Counted from the first letter of the stretch, positions 8,326-17,178 are shown. The stretch is 64,000 nucleotides of DNA from Rothia sp. P100 (GCF_023712425.1 NZ_JAMAYG010000001.1:496001-560000), one strand, 5' to 3'. The notes: generated from the letters alone by a model not told the origin. Numbers and translations: made by a program.

Positions 8326-9798
8326 GTGAATCAAGACATCATTGAAGAGCGTTGGAGGGAGACTCGCAATCGCCGCCCATGGCACCCAAAGATTAAGGCG
8401 GCTCTCTACATTGTTGATGCACTCACCATCACTATCGCTTTCGCGCTAGCACACCTGGCTAGCTTCGGCTTTGAAAACTCAGAGGTCATAGGCCCTACTG
8501 AGCTGCCCATGGGTTATATCGGCACCGGCATTATTTTCGGTGTGCTGTGGTTCACGGCTCTTTCTATTTCGGGGTCCCGTAATATCCGTTACCTGGGTCA
8601 GGGCAATGATGAGTACCGCCTGGTCATCAAGGCGACCTCGTATTTTTTCTGCCTCATTGCGATTTTCTCTTACCTCACCAAGATTGAGTTTGCCCGAGGC
8701 TACGTTGTTTTGGCCTACCCCATCGGCATTCTTCTCTTGCTCAGCGCACGGTGGTCTGTACGCCGCTATTTGGTGAGCTGGAGAAACCGCGGCCGAGCTC
8801 TATCCCGTGTGCTGATTATCGGTGACTATGATTCCGGTAATCACCTTTACAAGACTCTGATAAAAGGCCGCACTTCAGGCCTTTCACCTGTAGCAGCCTA
8901 CTTACCTAGTTCACCTGAAGGCACCACGCTGGGAGACGGAGAAATCCCCACCCTGGGTTACTCACCCAACGCAGCTGACATCATTGAGGTGGTGCGCGAT
9001 AACAATATTCACGCGGTGGCAGTTTCTAACGGCCACGGTCTCAACCCTCAAGAACTGCGCCGGTTAGGGTGGGTTCTGGCAGCAGCTCACGTGGCCCTTA
9101 TTTTGGCACCGGCACTGACCGATATCGCCGGTCCTCGCATTCACACTCAGCCTCTGGGCGGTCTCCCCCTTATTCACGTGCATACTCCGCGTATTGAGGG
9201 GTTCAAGGCCCTTCTAAAACGCTCCCTCGACCTCGTAGTTTCCACCTTGGGGCTTATCATCCTGTCCCCCCTCCTACTGGTTGTTGCTCTGATGGTTAAG
9301 AAGGACGGCGGCCCCATCTTCTTCTTACAGGAGAGGGTTGGCTACCGCGGCACTTCCTTCCCCATGATTAAGTTCCGCTCTATGGTAACTAACGCTGAGG
9401 AGCTCAAAAAAGAGCTCATAGCGCAGAACGAGGGCAACGGGGTTCTTTTCAAAATGACCGATGACCCCCGCATTACCACAATCGGTAAGTTCATCCGCAA
9501 GTACTCGATCGATGAATTGCCCCAGCTCTGGAATGTCTTCCTCGGTGATATGTCCCTGGTAGGGCCCCGACCCCCGTTGCCATCAGAGGTTGCCCGATAC
9601 GAGGAGGACGCCTACCGCCGTCTGCTCGTCAAGCCCGGCGTTACCGGTCTTTGGCAGGTATCAGGCCGTTCCAACCTGTCCTGGGAAGAGTCCATTCGCC
9701 TGGACCTCTACTATGTTGAGAACTGGTCAGTGATTGGCGATTTAGTGATCCTTTTCCGCACTGTACGCGCAGTTTTCGCTAAGGATGGGGCCTACTAA
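8326..9798 (+). CDS. Polyprenyl-phosphate sugar-1-phosphate transferase (WcaJ/WbaP-like)
   Basis: The enzyme starts cell-surface polysaccharide synthesis by moving a sugar phosphate from a nucleotide sugar to undecaprenyl phosphate. The N-terminal third has four or so hydrophobic helices, then a CoA-binding-like domain, then the catalytic C-terminus beginning KRSLDLVVST with one more membrane segment. Catalytic landmarks are FRSMVTNAEE, DDPRIT, RKYSIDELPQLWNV, GDMSLVGPRP and PGVTGLWQVSGRS. I prefer the GTG at 8326, with GGGGGGAA before it; a GTG at 8257 would add 23 residues but lies against an AT-rich promoter-like stretch. No other polysaccharide genes are nearby, so the polymer is unknown. 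Confidence 0.88.
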   Translation: MNQDIIEERWRETRNRRPWHPKIKAALYIVDALTITIAFALAHLASFGFENSEVIGPTELPMGYIGTGIIFGVLWFTALSISGSRNIRYLGQGNDEYRLVIKATSYFFCLIAIFSYLTKIEFARGYVVLAYPIGILLLLSARWSVRRYLVSWRNRGRALSRVLIIGDYDSGNHLYKTLIKGRTSGLSPVAAYLPSSPEGTTLGDGEIPTLGYSPNAADIIEVVRDNNIHAVAVSNGHGLNPQELRRLGWVLAAAHVALILAPALTDIAGPRIHTQPLGGLPLIHVHTPRIEGFKALLKRSLDLVVSTLGLIILSPLLLVVALMVKKDGGPIFFLQERVGYRGTSFPMIKFRSMVTNAEELKKELIAQNEGNGVLFKMTDDPRITTIGKFIRKYSIDELPQLWNVFLGDMSLVGPRPPLPSEVARYEEDAYRRLLVKPGVTGLWQVSGRSNLSWEESIRLDLYYVENWSVIGDLVILFRTVRAVFAKDGAY

Positions 9799-9812
9799 GC
9801 CCTAAAAGCATC

Positions 9813-9847
9813 AAATCCACCCGGCTGACAGCCGGGTGGATTTTTTT
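9813..9847 (+). terminator. Intrinsic terminator after the sugar transferase
   Basis: A 14-bp perfect stem (AAATCCACCCGGCT with AGCCGGGTGGATTT) with a GAC loop is followed by a run of seven T. It ends the plus-strand transcript. It lies 8 bases from the stop codon of the convergent nnrD, so it may also help to stop that transcript. Confidence 0.92.
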
Positions 9848-9854
9848 ACGATAC

Positions 9855-10775
9855 CTACACGCTCAGTAGTTGCGCCAGGGCAGCGGGTAACCGTTGGGCT
9901 ACCTCGGTCGGTGGTAGAGGGCCGCGGGTACCGGGTGTATGCACCAAGTCAGAGGCAAGGCCGTGTACCGTCACGGCAGCAGCCGCCAGCTGAGCGTAGA
10001 CTAAGGGAGCGCTGGGTTGGGTGTGGTGTGCCTGGTGTTGCGCTAATAGAGCACCCATCACACCGGTGAGGGTATCTCCGCTACCTGCCGTGGCCAACCA
10101 GGGGCTGTTACCTTCGACCGTCAGCACCATCTTCCCATCACTAGTTGCTATATGCGTCACTCCACCCTTGAGCAGAACCGTGGCGCCGCTCAAATAGGCT
10201 GCCTGGCTAGCCCAGAAGACAGGATCTGCTTCTATTTCAGCGCGTTCAGGGGCAGCTCCATCAAACAGGTTCGGCGCAAGCGCCAAGAGCCACGTGAAGA
10301 AATCTGCAAGTTCACCAGCATGCGGAGTAAGAATGTGCTGCTGCATCAACATCCGACCGCCCGCTACCAGCTGGGCAGCAAGAGCTACCGCGCCAGCATC
10401 CACCACCGCTGCGGTCTCGGTGCTCAGCACGGCCCCGATGTGTTCAAGACGTGAGCCCTGACTGACACCACTTCCCAGTGCCCAGGCATTAACGCGCAAT
10501 TTTAACGGGTCACCAGTAGAGCAAACTGCTTCAGGAACCGACAGATTCATAAGAAAGTTGAGCTGACTGCTGCCAACAAACCGCACCATACCGACCCCGG
10601 TGTTGACAGCCGCCCGCACGCTCATGAGCGCCGCCCCGGGGTAGTCCTCACTACCGGTCAGAACTCCCAGCACTCCACGAGTGTACTTATGGGACTTTTC
10701 GCTGGGTGCGTTCAGCAGAGCGGGTAACTGGCCAGCATCGAATGCTCTTACGGTGGGGCTGATTTCAAGGCTCAT
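9855..10775 (-). CDS. nnrD: ADP-dependent NAD(P)H-hydrate dehydratase
   Basis: The enzyme repairs hydrated NADH and NADPH by ATP/ADP-dependent dehydration. It is a ribokinase-like protein of 306 residues. Visible motifs are GVLGVLTGS near the N-terminus, TPHAGE (150-155) and GSGDTLTG with the catalytic aspartate D234. Many actinobacterial versions are fused to the epimerase (NnrE) domain; this one is the dehydratase alone, and no epimerase gene is in the window. Its ATG overlaps the acpS stop by four bases (ATGA), so the two are coupled. Confidence 0.93.
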   Translation of the reverse strand: MSLEISPTVRAFDAGQLPALLNAPSEKSHKYTRGVLGVLTGSEDYPGAALMSVRAAVNTGVGMVRFVGSSQLNFLMNLSVPEAVCSTGDPLKLRVNAWALGSGVSQGSRLEHIGAVLSTETAAVVDAGAVALAAQLVAGGRMLMQQHILTPHAGELADFFTWLLALAPNLFDGAAPERAEIEADPVFWASQAAYLSGATVLLKGGVTHIATSDGKMVLTVEGNSPWLATAGSGDTLTGVMGALLAQHQAHHTQPSAPLVYAQLAAAAVTVHGLASDLVHTPGTRGPLPPTEVAQRLPAALAQLLSV

Positions 10776-11209
10776 CGGTCAGTCTCCTTAGGGTGAGCAG
10801 ATAGCAGACCGCGGCCGGCTGGGTCTAATCTCATGAGGGTGAGTAATTCATCGTCGGTCAGGTGTTCTGCCACGACAGATGCGATAGCTACCGGTTCATC
10901 GTGGGTGAGAGTAAGATGCCAGCGGTTAATACCCAGATCTGCTGCCCGCTGAGCTACCGTACCCGTAGCTACCAGGTGGGGAGCTCCGTCCGGGTCATTT
11001 TCAATCCAGCAGTGCTGCCAGACCAGGCCAGCAGGTGCTCGAAGGGCTTTGGCGGCTGCCTCTTTAGCGGCAAAACGTGCGGCCAAGGAACGCAAGAGTT
11101 TATCCCGTTCATGTTCGACAAATACACGGTCGATGAAGCCCGGGGTGCGCTCAATGATCTCTGCGAATCTGTTGATGTTGACCACATCAACGCCGGTACC
11201 AATAATCAT
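10772..11209 (-). CDS. acpS: Holo-[acyl-carrier-protein] synthase
   Basis: AcpS loads 4'-phosphopantetheine from CoA on to acyl carrier protein. The 145-residue protein starts MIIGTGVDVV with the metal-binding D8 and has the second metal ligand E50 in RFAAKEAAAKAL. The last 25 residues are a tail beyond the compact fold. It precedes nnrD with a four-base overlap. The CoA-synthesis gene coaA lies nearby on the other strand, a link in metabolism if not in transcription. Confidence 0.95.
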   Translation of the reverse strand: MIIGTGVDVVNINRFAEIIERTPGFIDRVFVEHERDKLLRSLAARFAAKEAAAKALRAPAGLVWQHCWIENDPDGAPHLVATGTVAQRAADLGINRWHLTLTHDEPVAIASVVAEHLTDDELLTLMRLDPAGRGLLSAHPKETDR

Positions 11210-11289
11210 GCGGTGACCCTTCTAACCGTCTCTTCTTATCCCCCTAGTTTAGCGAACTGGCTACATCAAGAAGGTAGGGGCATGGCAAA

Positions 11290-11316
11290 GGCGCCCCTAC
11301 CAGAGGTAGGGGCGCC
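11290..11316 (-). terminator. GC-rich terminator after glmS
   Basis: A perfect 12-bp stem (GGTAGGGGCGCC on the minus strand) with a three-base loop is followed by TTTG. It lies 28 bases beyond the glmS stop codon. The T run is short, as is usual in Actinobacteria. Confidence 0.8.
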
Positions 11317-11343
11317 CAAATAAGCATTCCTTAGACCGTTTGA

Positions 11344-13227
11344 TTACTCAACAGTCACAGACTTCGCCAGGTTACGGGGCTGGTCAACGTCGTAGCCCTT
11401 CGCGTGCGCTACTGCGCATGAGAAGATTTGCAGGGGCACGGTAGCTAGCAGGGGCTGCAGCAGTGACGGTGAGGCGGGAATGCGGATGATGTGATCTGCA
11501 TGCTCCTCAACGGCAGTGTCGCCCTCTTCAGCGATAACGATGGTGACAGCACCGCGAGCACGCACTTCCTGGATGTTGGAAACAACTTTGGCGTGCAGGG
11601 AGTCGCGACCGTTGGGTGAAGGTACGATGACGAAGATGGGCTGGCCCTCTTCAACCAGTGCGATGGGGCCGTGCTTGAGCTCACCAGCGGCAAAGCCCTC
11701 TGCGTGCAGGTAGGCGATTTCTTTGAGCTTAAGAGCGCCCTCAAGAGCTACGGGGAAGCCTACGTGGCGGCCCAGGAAGAGCACAGACTTAGCGTCCTTC
11801 ATGGAGGTGCCAAGATCCTTGACCTGCTGCTCACCGTCGATAACTGCCTGAATCTTTTCGGGCATCTGCTGCAGTTCTTGGAGAATGCCGCGTACTTCGT
11901 CCTTGTACATGTTGCCGCGCAGCTGTGCCAGGTAGAGACCCAGCAGGTAGGCAGCAGCAATCTGTGAGAGGAAGGCCTTGGTGGAGGCAACGGCAATTTC
12001 GGGGCCTGCGTGGGTGTAGAGAGCTGCGTCAGCTTCACGGGGCAGGGTTGAACCGTTGGTGTTACAGATGGAGACAACCTTAGCGCCCTGCTCCTGCGCG
12101 TGACGCACAGCCATGAGGGTGTCCATGGTTTCGCCGGACTGTGACAAAGCCACAACTAGGGTCTTTTCATCCACGATGGGGTCGCGGTAGCGGAACTCGT
12201 GGGCCAGCTCGACCTCGGTGGGGATGCGGCACCAGTGCTCGATAGCGTAGCGGGCCACGTGGCCTGCGTAAGCTGCGGTGCCACAGGCAACCACGATGAT
12301 TTTATTAATGGAGCGCAGGACGCTGTCATCGATCTTCAGCTCATCGAGGGTCAGGTTACCCTTTTCGTCCAGACGGCCTAGCAGGGTGTCACGCACAGCT
12401 GCGGGCTGCTCGTGGATTTCTTTCTCCATGAAGGAGTCGAAGCCGCCCTTTTCAACAGCTGCGGTGTCCCATTCGATGGTGAATTCTTTGCCGTGGGCGG
12501 GGAAGCCTTCAAAATCAATGATGGAGTAGTCGGTACCGGTGATGGTAACGATTTGGTCCTGGCCCATTTCGACTGCTTTTTTGGTGTAGTCGATGAAACC
12601 TGAGACGTCTGAGCCCAGGAAGTTCTCATTTTCGCCCAGACCGATAACCAGCGGTGAGTTGCGGCGGGTAGCTACAACGCGGTCGGGGTGGTCGGTGTGA
12701 ATTGCCAGGATGGTGAAAGCACCTTCAAGGCGGTTTGAGGCCAGGCGGATTGCTTCGGTGAGGTCCTTTGATTCCAGCTTGTTGTAGATGCTGGCAATCA
12801 GGTTAGCTGCGATTTCGGTATCGGTCTGCGAGAGGAAGGTGACGCCCTCTTCCAGCAGTTCGGCGCGAAGCTCAGCGAAGTTTTCGATAATACCGTTGTG
12901 CACAACTGCTAGGCGGTCGTTATCTACAACCTGAGGGTGAGCATTGTTATCGGTGGGGCCGCCGTGGGTTGCCCAACGGGTATGACCGATGCCGATAGTT
13001 GATTCGGTCATGGGGTTAGCTGCAACTTCAGCTTCCAGGTTGACCAGTTTGCCCGACTTCTTACGGAACTCAATTCCTTCATCACCAATGACGGCAACAC
13101 CGGCTGAGTCATAGCCGCGGTATTCCTGGCGGCGCAAACCTTCGAGGACCACATCATAAGCGGAGTGGTCAAATTTCTTACCGTCTGCGACCTGGCCGAG
13201 ACTTACATATCCTACGATTCCACACAT
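11344..13227 (-). CDS. glmS: Glucosamine-fructose-6-phosphate aminotransferase
   Basis: GlmS makes glucosamine 6-phosphate from fructose 6-phosphate and glutamine, the entry step to UDP-GlcNAc. The 627-residue protein has an N-terminal glutamine amidotransferase domain starting MCGIVGYV, whose Cys2 becomes the N-terminal nucleophile, then two SIS domains (SQSGETMDT, the phosphosugar loop) and the conserved end LAKSVTVE. The start must be the ATG at 13227 because the cysteine has to follow the initiator; the frame extends to 13248. The product feeds peptidoglycan, and mycothiol through MshA; glmM, the next enzyme, is in this window at 20.8-22.2 kb. Confidence 0.97.
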   Translation of the reverse strand: MCGIVGYVSLGQVADGKKFDHSAYDVVLEGLRRQEYRGYDSAGVAVIGDEGIEFRKKSGKLVNLEAEVAANPMTESTIGIGHTRWATHGGPTDNNAHPQVVDNDRLAVVHNGIIENFAELRAELLEEGVTFLSQTDTEIAANLIASIYNKLESKDLTEAIRLASNRLEGAFTILAIHTDHPDRVVATRRNSPLVIGLGENENFLGSDVSGFIDYTKKAVEMGQDQIVTITGTDYSIIDFEGFPAHGKEFTIEWDTAAVEKGGFDSFMEKEIHEQPAAVRDTLLGRLDEKGNLTLDELKIDDSVLRSINKIIVVACGTAAYAGHVARYAIEHWCRIPTEVELAHEFRYRDPIVDEKTLVVALSQSGETMDTLMAVRHAQEQGAKVVSICNTNGSTLPREADAALYTHAGPEIAVASTKAFLSQIAAAYLLGLYLAQLRGNMYKDEVRGILQELQQMPEKIQAVIDGEQQVKDLGTSMKDAKSVLFLGRHVGFPVALEGALKLKEIAYLHAEGFAAGELKHGPIALVEEGQPIFVIVPSPNGRDSLHAKVVSNIQEVRARGAVTIVIAEEGDTAVEEHADHIIRIPASPSLLQPLLATVPLQIFSCAVAHAKGYDVDQPRNLAKSVTVE

Positions 13228-13307
13228 AAAGCTCATACTACCGTGCATGTTTCATTTGGGAACAGATTATGCGAATGACGAGTGCGACACATTGATTTCT
13301 AGGGGTG

Positions 13308-13319
13308 GACAGGCCTGTC
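13308..13319. promoter_or_regulatory. 12-bp perfect palindrome between glmS and coaA
   Basis: GACAGGCCTGTC lies in the 185-base divergent gap, 81 bases upstream of the glmS start and 93 bases before coaA. It could be a regulator site for either gene. I do not recognise the factor, and a palindrome of this size can occur by chance. Confidence 0.25.
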
Positions 13320-13412
13320 GAACGACTATTTGTCCCCTAAATTGAGCGTCATAATCGGTTTCTTAGGGAAGAGGTTTTCAGCTGACGTTCAGAGGGTTTT
13401 AGACTTGGCTAA

Positions 13413-14369
13413 ATGAGCACCTCCGCACTTGCTTCAAAGCACTCCCCTTTTACAGAGCTTGACCGGGATACCTGGTCGCGGCTTGCCAGCGAAATATCAG
13501 TACCGCTCACTGAAGATGAGCTGACACAGTTGCGCGGTCTGGGTGAGCGCATTGACCTTGAAGAAGTTTCTCAGGTCTACCTGCCCATTTCGAGGTTGCT
13601 GAATCTCTATGTGAATGCTGCTGCTGGCGTCAACGATATGACGAACGACTTTTTGGGGACATCAGAGCGTAAGGTTCCCTTTATTATCGGCGTGGCGGGT
13701 TCCGTGGCGGTGGGCAAGTCCACCACAGCCAGGGTATTGCAGGACCTTCTGCGGCGTTGGCCTTCTACCCCTAACGTCCAGCTCATCACCACAGACGGAT
13801 TTCTCTACCCCAACGCTGAGCTAGAACGACGGGGGCTCATGGGCCGCAAAGGCTTCCCCGAGTCGTATAACCGACGCGCGCTCCTACGTTTTGTCGCAGA
13901 CGTGAAGTCCGGGGCCCCTGTGGTGACCGCTCCCAAATACTCTCACCTCTACTACGACATCCTCCCGGAGGAGAGCATCGCGGTAACAGCACCTGATGTC
14001 CTCATTGTCGAGGGCCTCAATGTTCTTGCCCCCGCTAAACTGAGCGAAAACAGCTCATCAGCGCTGAGTCTGGCTGATTTCTTTGATTTTTCTATCTATG
14101 TGGACGCCAAGACCGACGATATAGAGCGGTGGTATGTAGAGCGCTTTCTCAAGCTGCAGCAATCAGCCTTTACCAACCCAGATTCATATTTCCGGCGCTA
14201 TGCTGATCTCTCTGAAGATGCTGCTATAGAACTGGCCACCAGCATCTGGAAGTCCATTAACGAACCGAACCTCCGCCAGAATGTGCTCCCCACCCGGGGA
14301 CGCGCCAAACTGATTTTGAGCAAGTCTCACGACCACAAGGTTCGCCGTGTCTTGCTCAGGAAGAACTAA
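13413..14369 (+). CDS. coaA: Pantothenate kinase type I
   Basis: CoaA phosphorylates pantothenate, the controlling step of CoA synthesis. The 318-residue protein matches the bacterial type I enzyme in length and carries the P-loop GSVAVGKST (96-104), [14 protein letters not shown] and VEGLNVL motifs. No SD-like sequence stands out before the ATG. It is divergent from glmS and is followed after 4 bases by the lipoprotein gene, so those two are probably co-transcribed. Confidence 0.96.
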   Translation: MSTSALASKHSPFTELDRDTWSRLASEISVPLTEDELTQLRGLGERIDLEEVSQVYLPISRLLNLYVNAAAGVNDMTNDFLGTSERKVPFIIGVAGSVAVGKSTTARVLQDLLRRWPSTPNVQLITTDGFLYPNAELERRGLMGRKGFPESYNRRALLRFVADVKSGAPVVTAPKYSHLYYDILPEESIAVTAPDVLIVEGLNVLAPAKLSENSSSALSLADFFDFSIYVDAKTDDIERWYVERFLKLQQSAFTNPDSYFRRYADLSEDAAIELATSIWKSINEPNLRQNVLPTRGRAKLILSKSHDHKVRRVLLRKN

Positions 14370-14373
14370 AATA

Positions 14374-15180
14374 ATGGGTTTACCCATCAGAAAAGCAAGC
14401 ATCTACCCCCTGGTGGGCGCGCTAGTCTTGCTCTGTGGCTGTACTGTTCACGGCAGTTCTCCAACGCCTGCTACAACCTCTTCAGCAGCCAATACTCCTG
14501 GCGCTAGCACCCCTGCACAAGAAACGCCTACCGCAGAGGCAACTGCTACTGCAGAGACCGAATCAACCCCCAGCAAAGCCGCGTCGTCATCGCCTAGCAC
14601 CTCGCGTTCACCAGATTTCACCTCGCCCGACTCTCTGACGGTGCTGGTGAACAAGATGCACCCGCTCTCTCCCGAAACCTACGCCCCGATTGATCTCGTT
14701 CCCTTCGGTGGGGTATACCTTCGCCAAGAGGCGGCTCAAGCTGCCGAGGAAATGTTTGCTGCCGCCTCAGTTGAGGGAGTAGGTATCACAGCCTTGAGTG
14801 GTTACAGGTCCTACGAGACCCAGGTCGGCACCTATAACTCATGGGTGGCTACCTACGGACAGGAGCAGGCCGATGTAGCTTCTGCGCGTCCCGGTTATTC
14901 AGAGCACCAGACCGGCCTAGCCCTTGATATCGGCACCGGAGGCGCCTGCGATATACAGGTCTGCTTCAAAGATACCGATGCCGCCCGCTGGGCAGCCGCC
15001 CATGCCCATGAGTATGGCTTTGTGCTGCGCTATCCCTGGTGGCAGCACAAAACTACGGGCTACTGGTACGAATCCTGGCATTTTCGCTACGTAGGACGCG
15101 CAGAAGCAGCGGCATTCCACAGCTCAGGCGCCCCTACACTGGAGGATTTTTGGGGTTTTGCTCTTTCATCGTCTGAGTAA
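14374..15180 (+). CDS. D-alanyl-D-alanine carboxypeptidase family lipoprotein (VanY/M15B)
   Basis: This is a secreted zinc peptidase that trims the terminal D-alanine of peptidoglycan stems. The 268-residue product has a hydrophobic signal segment ending in a lipobox LLCGC with the lipidated cysteine at residue 23, then about 75 residues rich in T, S, A and P that act as a wall-spanning linker. The M15B domain shows SGYRSYETQ, the zinc motif SEHQTGLALDI and ESWHFRYVG. I chose the ATG at 14374, with AGGAAG nine bases upstream inside the coaA end; the longer frame from 14347 would push the signal peptide inward. It is probably anchored on the outer face of the membrane. Confidence 0.9.
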   Translation: MGLPIRKASIYPLVGALVLLCGCTVHGSSPTPATTSSAANTPGASTPAQETPTAEATATAETESTPSKAASSSPSTSRSPDFTSPDSLTVLVNKMHPLSPETYAPIDLVPFGGVYLRQEAAQAAEEMFAAASVEGVGITALSGYRSYETQVGTYNSWVATYGQEQADVASARPGYSEHQTGLALDIGTGGACDIQVCFKDTDAARWAAAHAHEYGFVLRYPWWQHKTTGYWYESWHFRYVGRAEAAAFHSSGAPTLEDFWGFALSSSE

Positions 15181-15275
15181 ACTCACTGTATGCAGTATTA
15201 GAGCAAGACAACAAGGCGCTGCGCTCAGGTAGTGGCTTGCCTTTTTCATTGGTTGATGAAATCTAGCAACAGAAA

Positions 15276-15292
15276 TTTGAACACTGTTCAAA
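15276..15292. promoter_or_regulatory. Predicted BioQ operator upstream of bioB
   Basis: A perfect 7-bp inverted repeat (TTTGAAC, ACT, GTTCAAA) lies 20 bases before the bioB ATG. Its core TGAAC-N3-GTTCA closely fits the published BioQ consensus TGAAC-N3-GTTAC from Corynebacterium glutamicum. BioQ is a TetR-type repressor of biotin genes in Actinobacteria. Reading TTGAAC (15277) as a -35 box gives a weak TATTGA at -10 with 17 bases between, so the operator would cover the promoter and the message would be almost leaderless. No bioQ gene is in the window. Confidence 0.65.
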
Positions 15293-15312
15293 AATCGTCT
15301 ATTGATAGATGT

Positions 15313-16542
15313 ATGACAGATTTTAAAGCTCTTGCAGAGCGCATCCTTCAGAGCAAGCCGATCAGCCGCAAAGAGGCGCTGACCGCGCTGACAGCCCCCG
15401 ACGCCCAGACCTTTACCCTGGTAGAAGCCGCATCCTTACTTCGCCGCCACCATTTCTCCAACACGGTTAAAGTCAACTACCTCATCAACCTCAAATCAGG
15501 GCTGTGCCCAGAGGACTGCACCTACTGCTCCCAACGCCTGGGGTCTGAGGCTGATGTTCTCAAGTACTCCTGGGTTTCGCATCAAGAAGCACTCACACAA
15601 GCAAAGTTCGGCATTGCCGGCGGAGCGTCTCGAGTGTGCATGGTTGCTTCAGGCAAGGGGCCCAGCAATCGGGACGTTGAACGCGTGTCTGGAATGATAA
15701 AGCAGCTCAAGGACCAGCACCCGCAGGTAGAAGTTTGTGCTTGTCTAGGGATCCTGAAAGATGGGCAGGCCCAACGCCTTAAAGAAGCTGGCGCTGATGC
15801 TTACAATCACAATCTCAACACCAGCGAAGACCACTACACCGACGTTTGCTCCACACACACCTACCAAGAACGCATTAGCACAATCCACCAAGCTCAGCAG
15901 GCGGGCTTATCAGCTTGCTCCGGGCTCATTGTGGGGATGGGGCAGACAGACGAACAGCTCATTGATGCAATTTTTGCTCTGAAAGATTTGGATGGAGACT
16001 CCATTCCCGTCAATTTTCTGATGCCTTTTGAAGGAACACCGCTTGCTGGCACGTGGGAGCTCACCCCACTGAAATGTCTGCGAATTTTGGCGACAGTGCG
16101 CCTGGTGGCGCCCGACCGAGAGATCCGTATGGCGGGCGGACGTGAGATGCACCTGCGGTCCCTGCAGTCGGTGGCGCTGCAGATAGCCAACTCCCTTTTC
16201 CTCGGCGATTATCTCACGTCCGAAGGTCAAGCAGCCCTAGATGACCTGGATATGATTCGAGATAGTGGGTTTGAGATAGTGGGGGCTGAGGGCAGAGACC
16301 TTTTGGCTGAGCATCAGAGATTGGCGAAAGATAGGGGCGATGAAAGCAACCTTGCTAGCGTAGACGAAAGCTCACGGTGTGGACTTCCAGTGGTATCTGA
16401 TAACTTGCAGGGGTGCGGCGGTTGCTCATCGATGGATGCACGCCGTCCAACGGAGAATTCTCATCTTCCAGAATCCGGGGTTGAGTTCCGGCCGGTTCTA
16501 CGCAGACGGGGCACGGGGACACCATCACGCCCCAATGCCTAA
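15313..16542 (+). CDS. bioB: Biotin synthase
   Basis: BioB inserts sulphur into dethiobiotin by radical SAM chemistry. The 409-residue protein has the cluster motif CPEDCTYC (cysteines 65, 69, 72), AGGASRVCMVASGKGP, and YNHNLNTSEDHY. It is longer than E. coli BioB (346) owing to a low-complexity C-terminal stretch that ends RRRGTGTPSRPNA, a tail typical of actinobacterial BioB. The ATG at 15313 places MTDFKALAERI at the family start; there is no ribosome site, which suits a leaderless message. No other biotin genes are near. A CxxC-containing reading frame overlaps the end (see 16379). Confidence 0.95.
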   Translation: MTDFKALAERILQSKPISRKEALTALTAPDAQTFTLVEAASLLRRHHFSNTVKVNYLINLKSGLCPEDCTYCSQRLGSEADVLKYSWVSHQEALTQAKFGIAGGASRVCMVASGKGPSNRDVERVSGMIKQLKDQHPQVEVCACLGILKDGQAQRLKEAGADAYNHNLNTSEDHYTDVCSTHTYQERISTIHQAQQAGLSACSGLIVGMGQTDEQLIDAIFALKDLDGDSIPVNFLMPFEGTPLAGTWELTPLKCLRILATVRLVAPDREIRMAGGREMHLRSLQSVALQIANSLFLGDYLTSEGQAALDDLDMIRDSGFEIVGAEGRDLLAEHQRLAKDRGDESNLASVDESSRCGLPVVSDNLQGCGGCSSMDARRPTENSHLPESGVEFRPVLRRRGTGTPSRPNA

Positions 16543-16594
16543 GAGCGGTCTTTGCTGGCAGTGCTCCGACGCGCATCATGCCTCTCGTGAGTGA
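16379..16594 (+). other. Short overlapping reading frame at the end of bioB (possible BsaP-like remnant)
   Basis: A 71-codon frame overlaps the last 164 bases of bioB and runs 52 bases past its stop. The end carries HHH, then CWQC and HH. An internal ATG (16534) overlaps the bioB stop and would give a 19-residue peptide. Actinobacterial BioB enzymes of the second type are reported to need a small cysteine-rich partner, BsaP, encoded next to bioB. This frame lacks the second cysteine pair I would expect, so it may be a truncated relic or chance. Confidence 0.25.
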
Positions 16595-16748
16595 CTATGC
16601 CCCAAAACGCACCTGGCAAGGAAAAACATACAGTTAATGAATATATCGAGGGGCGTACATCACTTTGTGAGGAAGCCCACTGGTTTCCGCAGAAATTTTT
16701 ACCTGCTTTTAGTTTCTTACTGGTTTGACCCAAGCTATTCTTGAAATC

Positions 16749-17123
16749 ATGCTTACTGGATTTAAAGATTTTATTACCCGCGGTAACGTCATCGACCTCG
16801 CAGTCGGTCTGATCATTGGTACCGCTTTCACCGCCGTTGTCACCGCTCTCGTAGAGTCAGTGATGATGCCCGCAATTGCCCTCGTTACCGGTGGCGATGT
16901 TTCATTCGACCAATGGCTCGCATTTGGCGATGTCAAGATCGGCGTCTTCTTAACCGCTGTTGTTAACTTCTTGATCGTTGCAGCTGCACTCTACTTCTGC
17001 ATCGTTATGCCCATCAACAAGTTCAACGAAAAGCGCGCTGCAAAGCTGGAACTCGAAGAGGAAGAGGAAGATCCCCAGGTCGCTCTGCTCAAGGAAATCC
17101 GCGACGCAATCGCTGCCAAGTAA
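16749..17123 (+). CDS. mscL: Large-conductance mechanosensitive channel
   Basis: MscL is the pressure valve opened by membrane tension in osmotic downshock. The 124-residue protein has the N-terminal amphipathic stretch MLTGFKDFITRGNVIDLAVG, two membrane helices (about 15-45 and 70-98), and an acidic cytoplasmic bundle EEEEEDPQVALLKEIRDAI. I take the ATG at 16749; a TTG at 16725 in frame would add eight residues ahead of the conserved start. The tail glutamate run is longer than in E. coli. It is a single gene with its own terminator. Confidence 0.95.
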   Translation: MLTGFKDFITRGNVIDLAVGLIIGTAFTAVVTALVESVMMPAIALVTGGDVSFDQWLAFGDVKIGVFLTAVVNFLIVAAALYFCIVMPINKFNEKRAAKLELEEEEEDPQVALLKEIRDAIAAK

Positions 17124-17149
17124 AGACTTTCAGTAAATCTAACTGAGCT

Positions 17150-17178
17150 GTGCCCCGTTCCTTTTCGGAACGGGGCAC
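17150..17178 (+). terminator. Intrinsic terminator after mscL
   Basis: A perfect 12-bp stem, GTGCCCCGTTCC with GGAACGGGGCAC, and a five-base loop are followed by CTTTGCTTT. It lies 27 bases after the mscL stop. Confidence 0.9.

Noticed and set aside
13228-13412. glmS riboswitch-ribozyme
   Set aside because: The known glmS ribozyme belongs to Firmicutes and related groups; I see no matching core in this 185-base gap.
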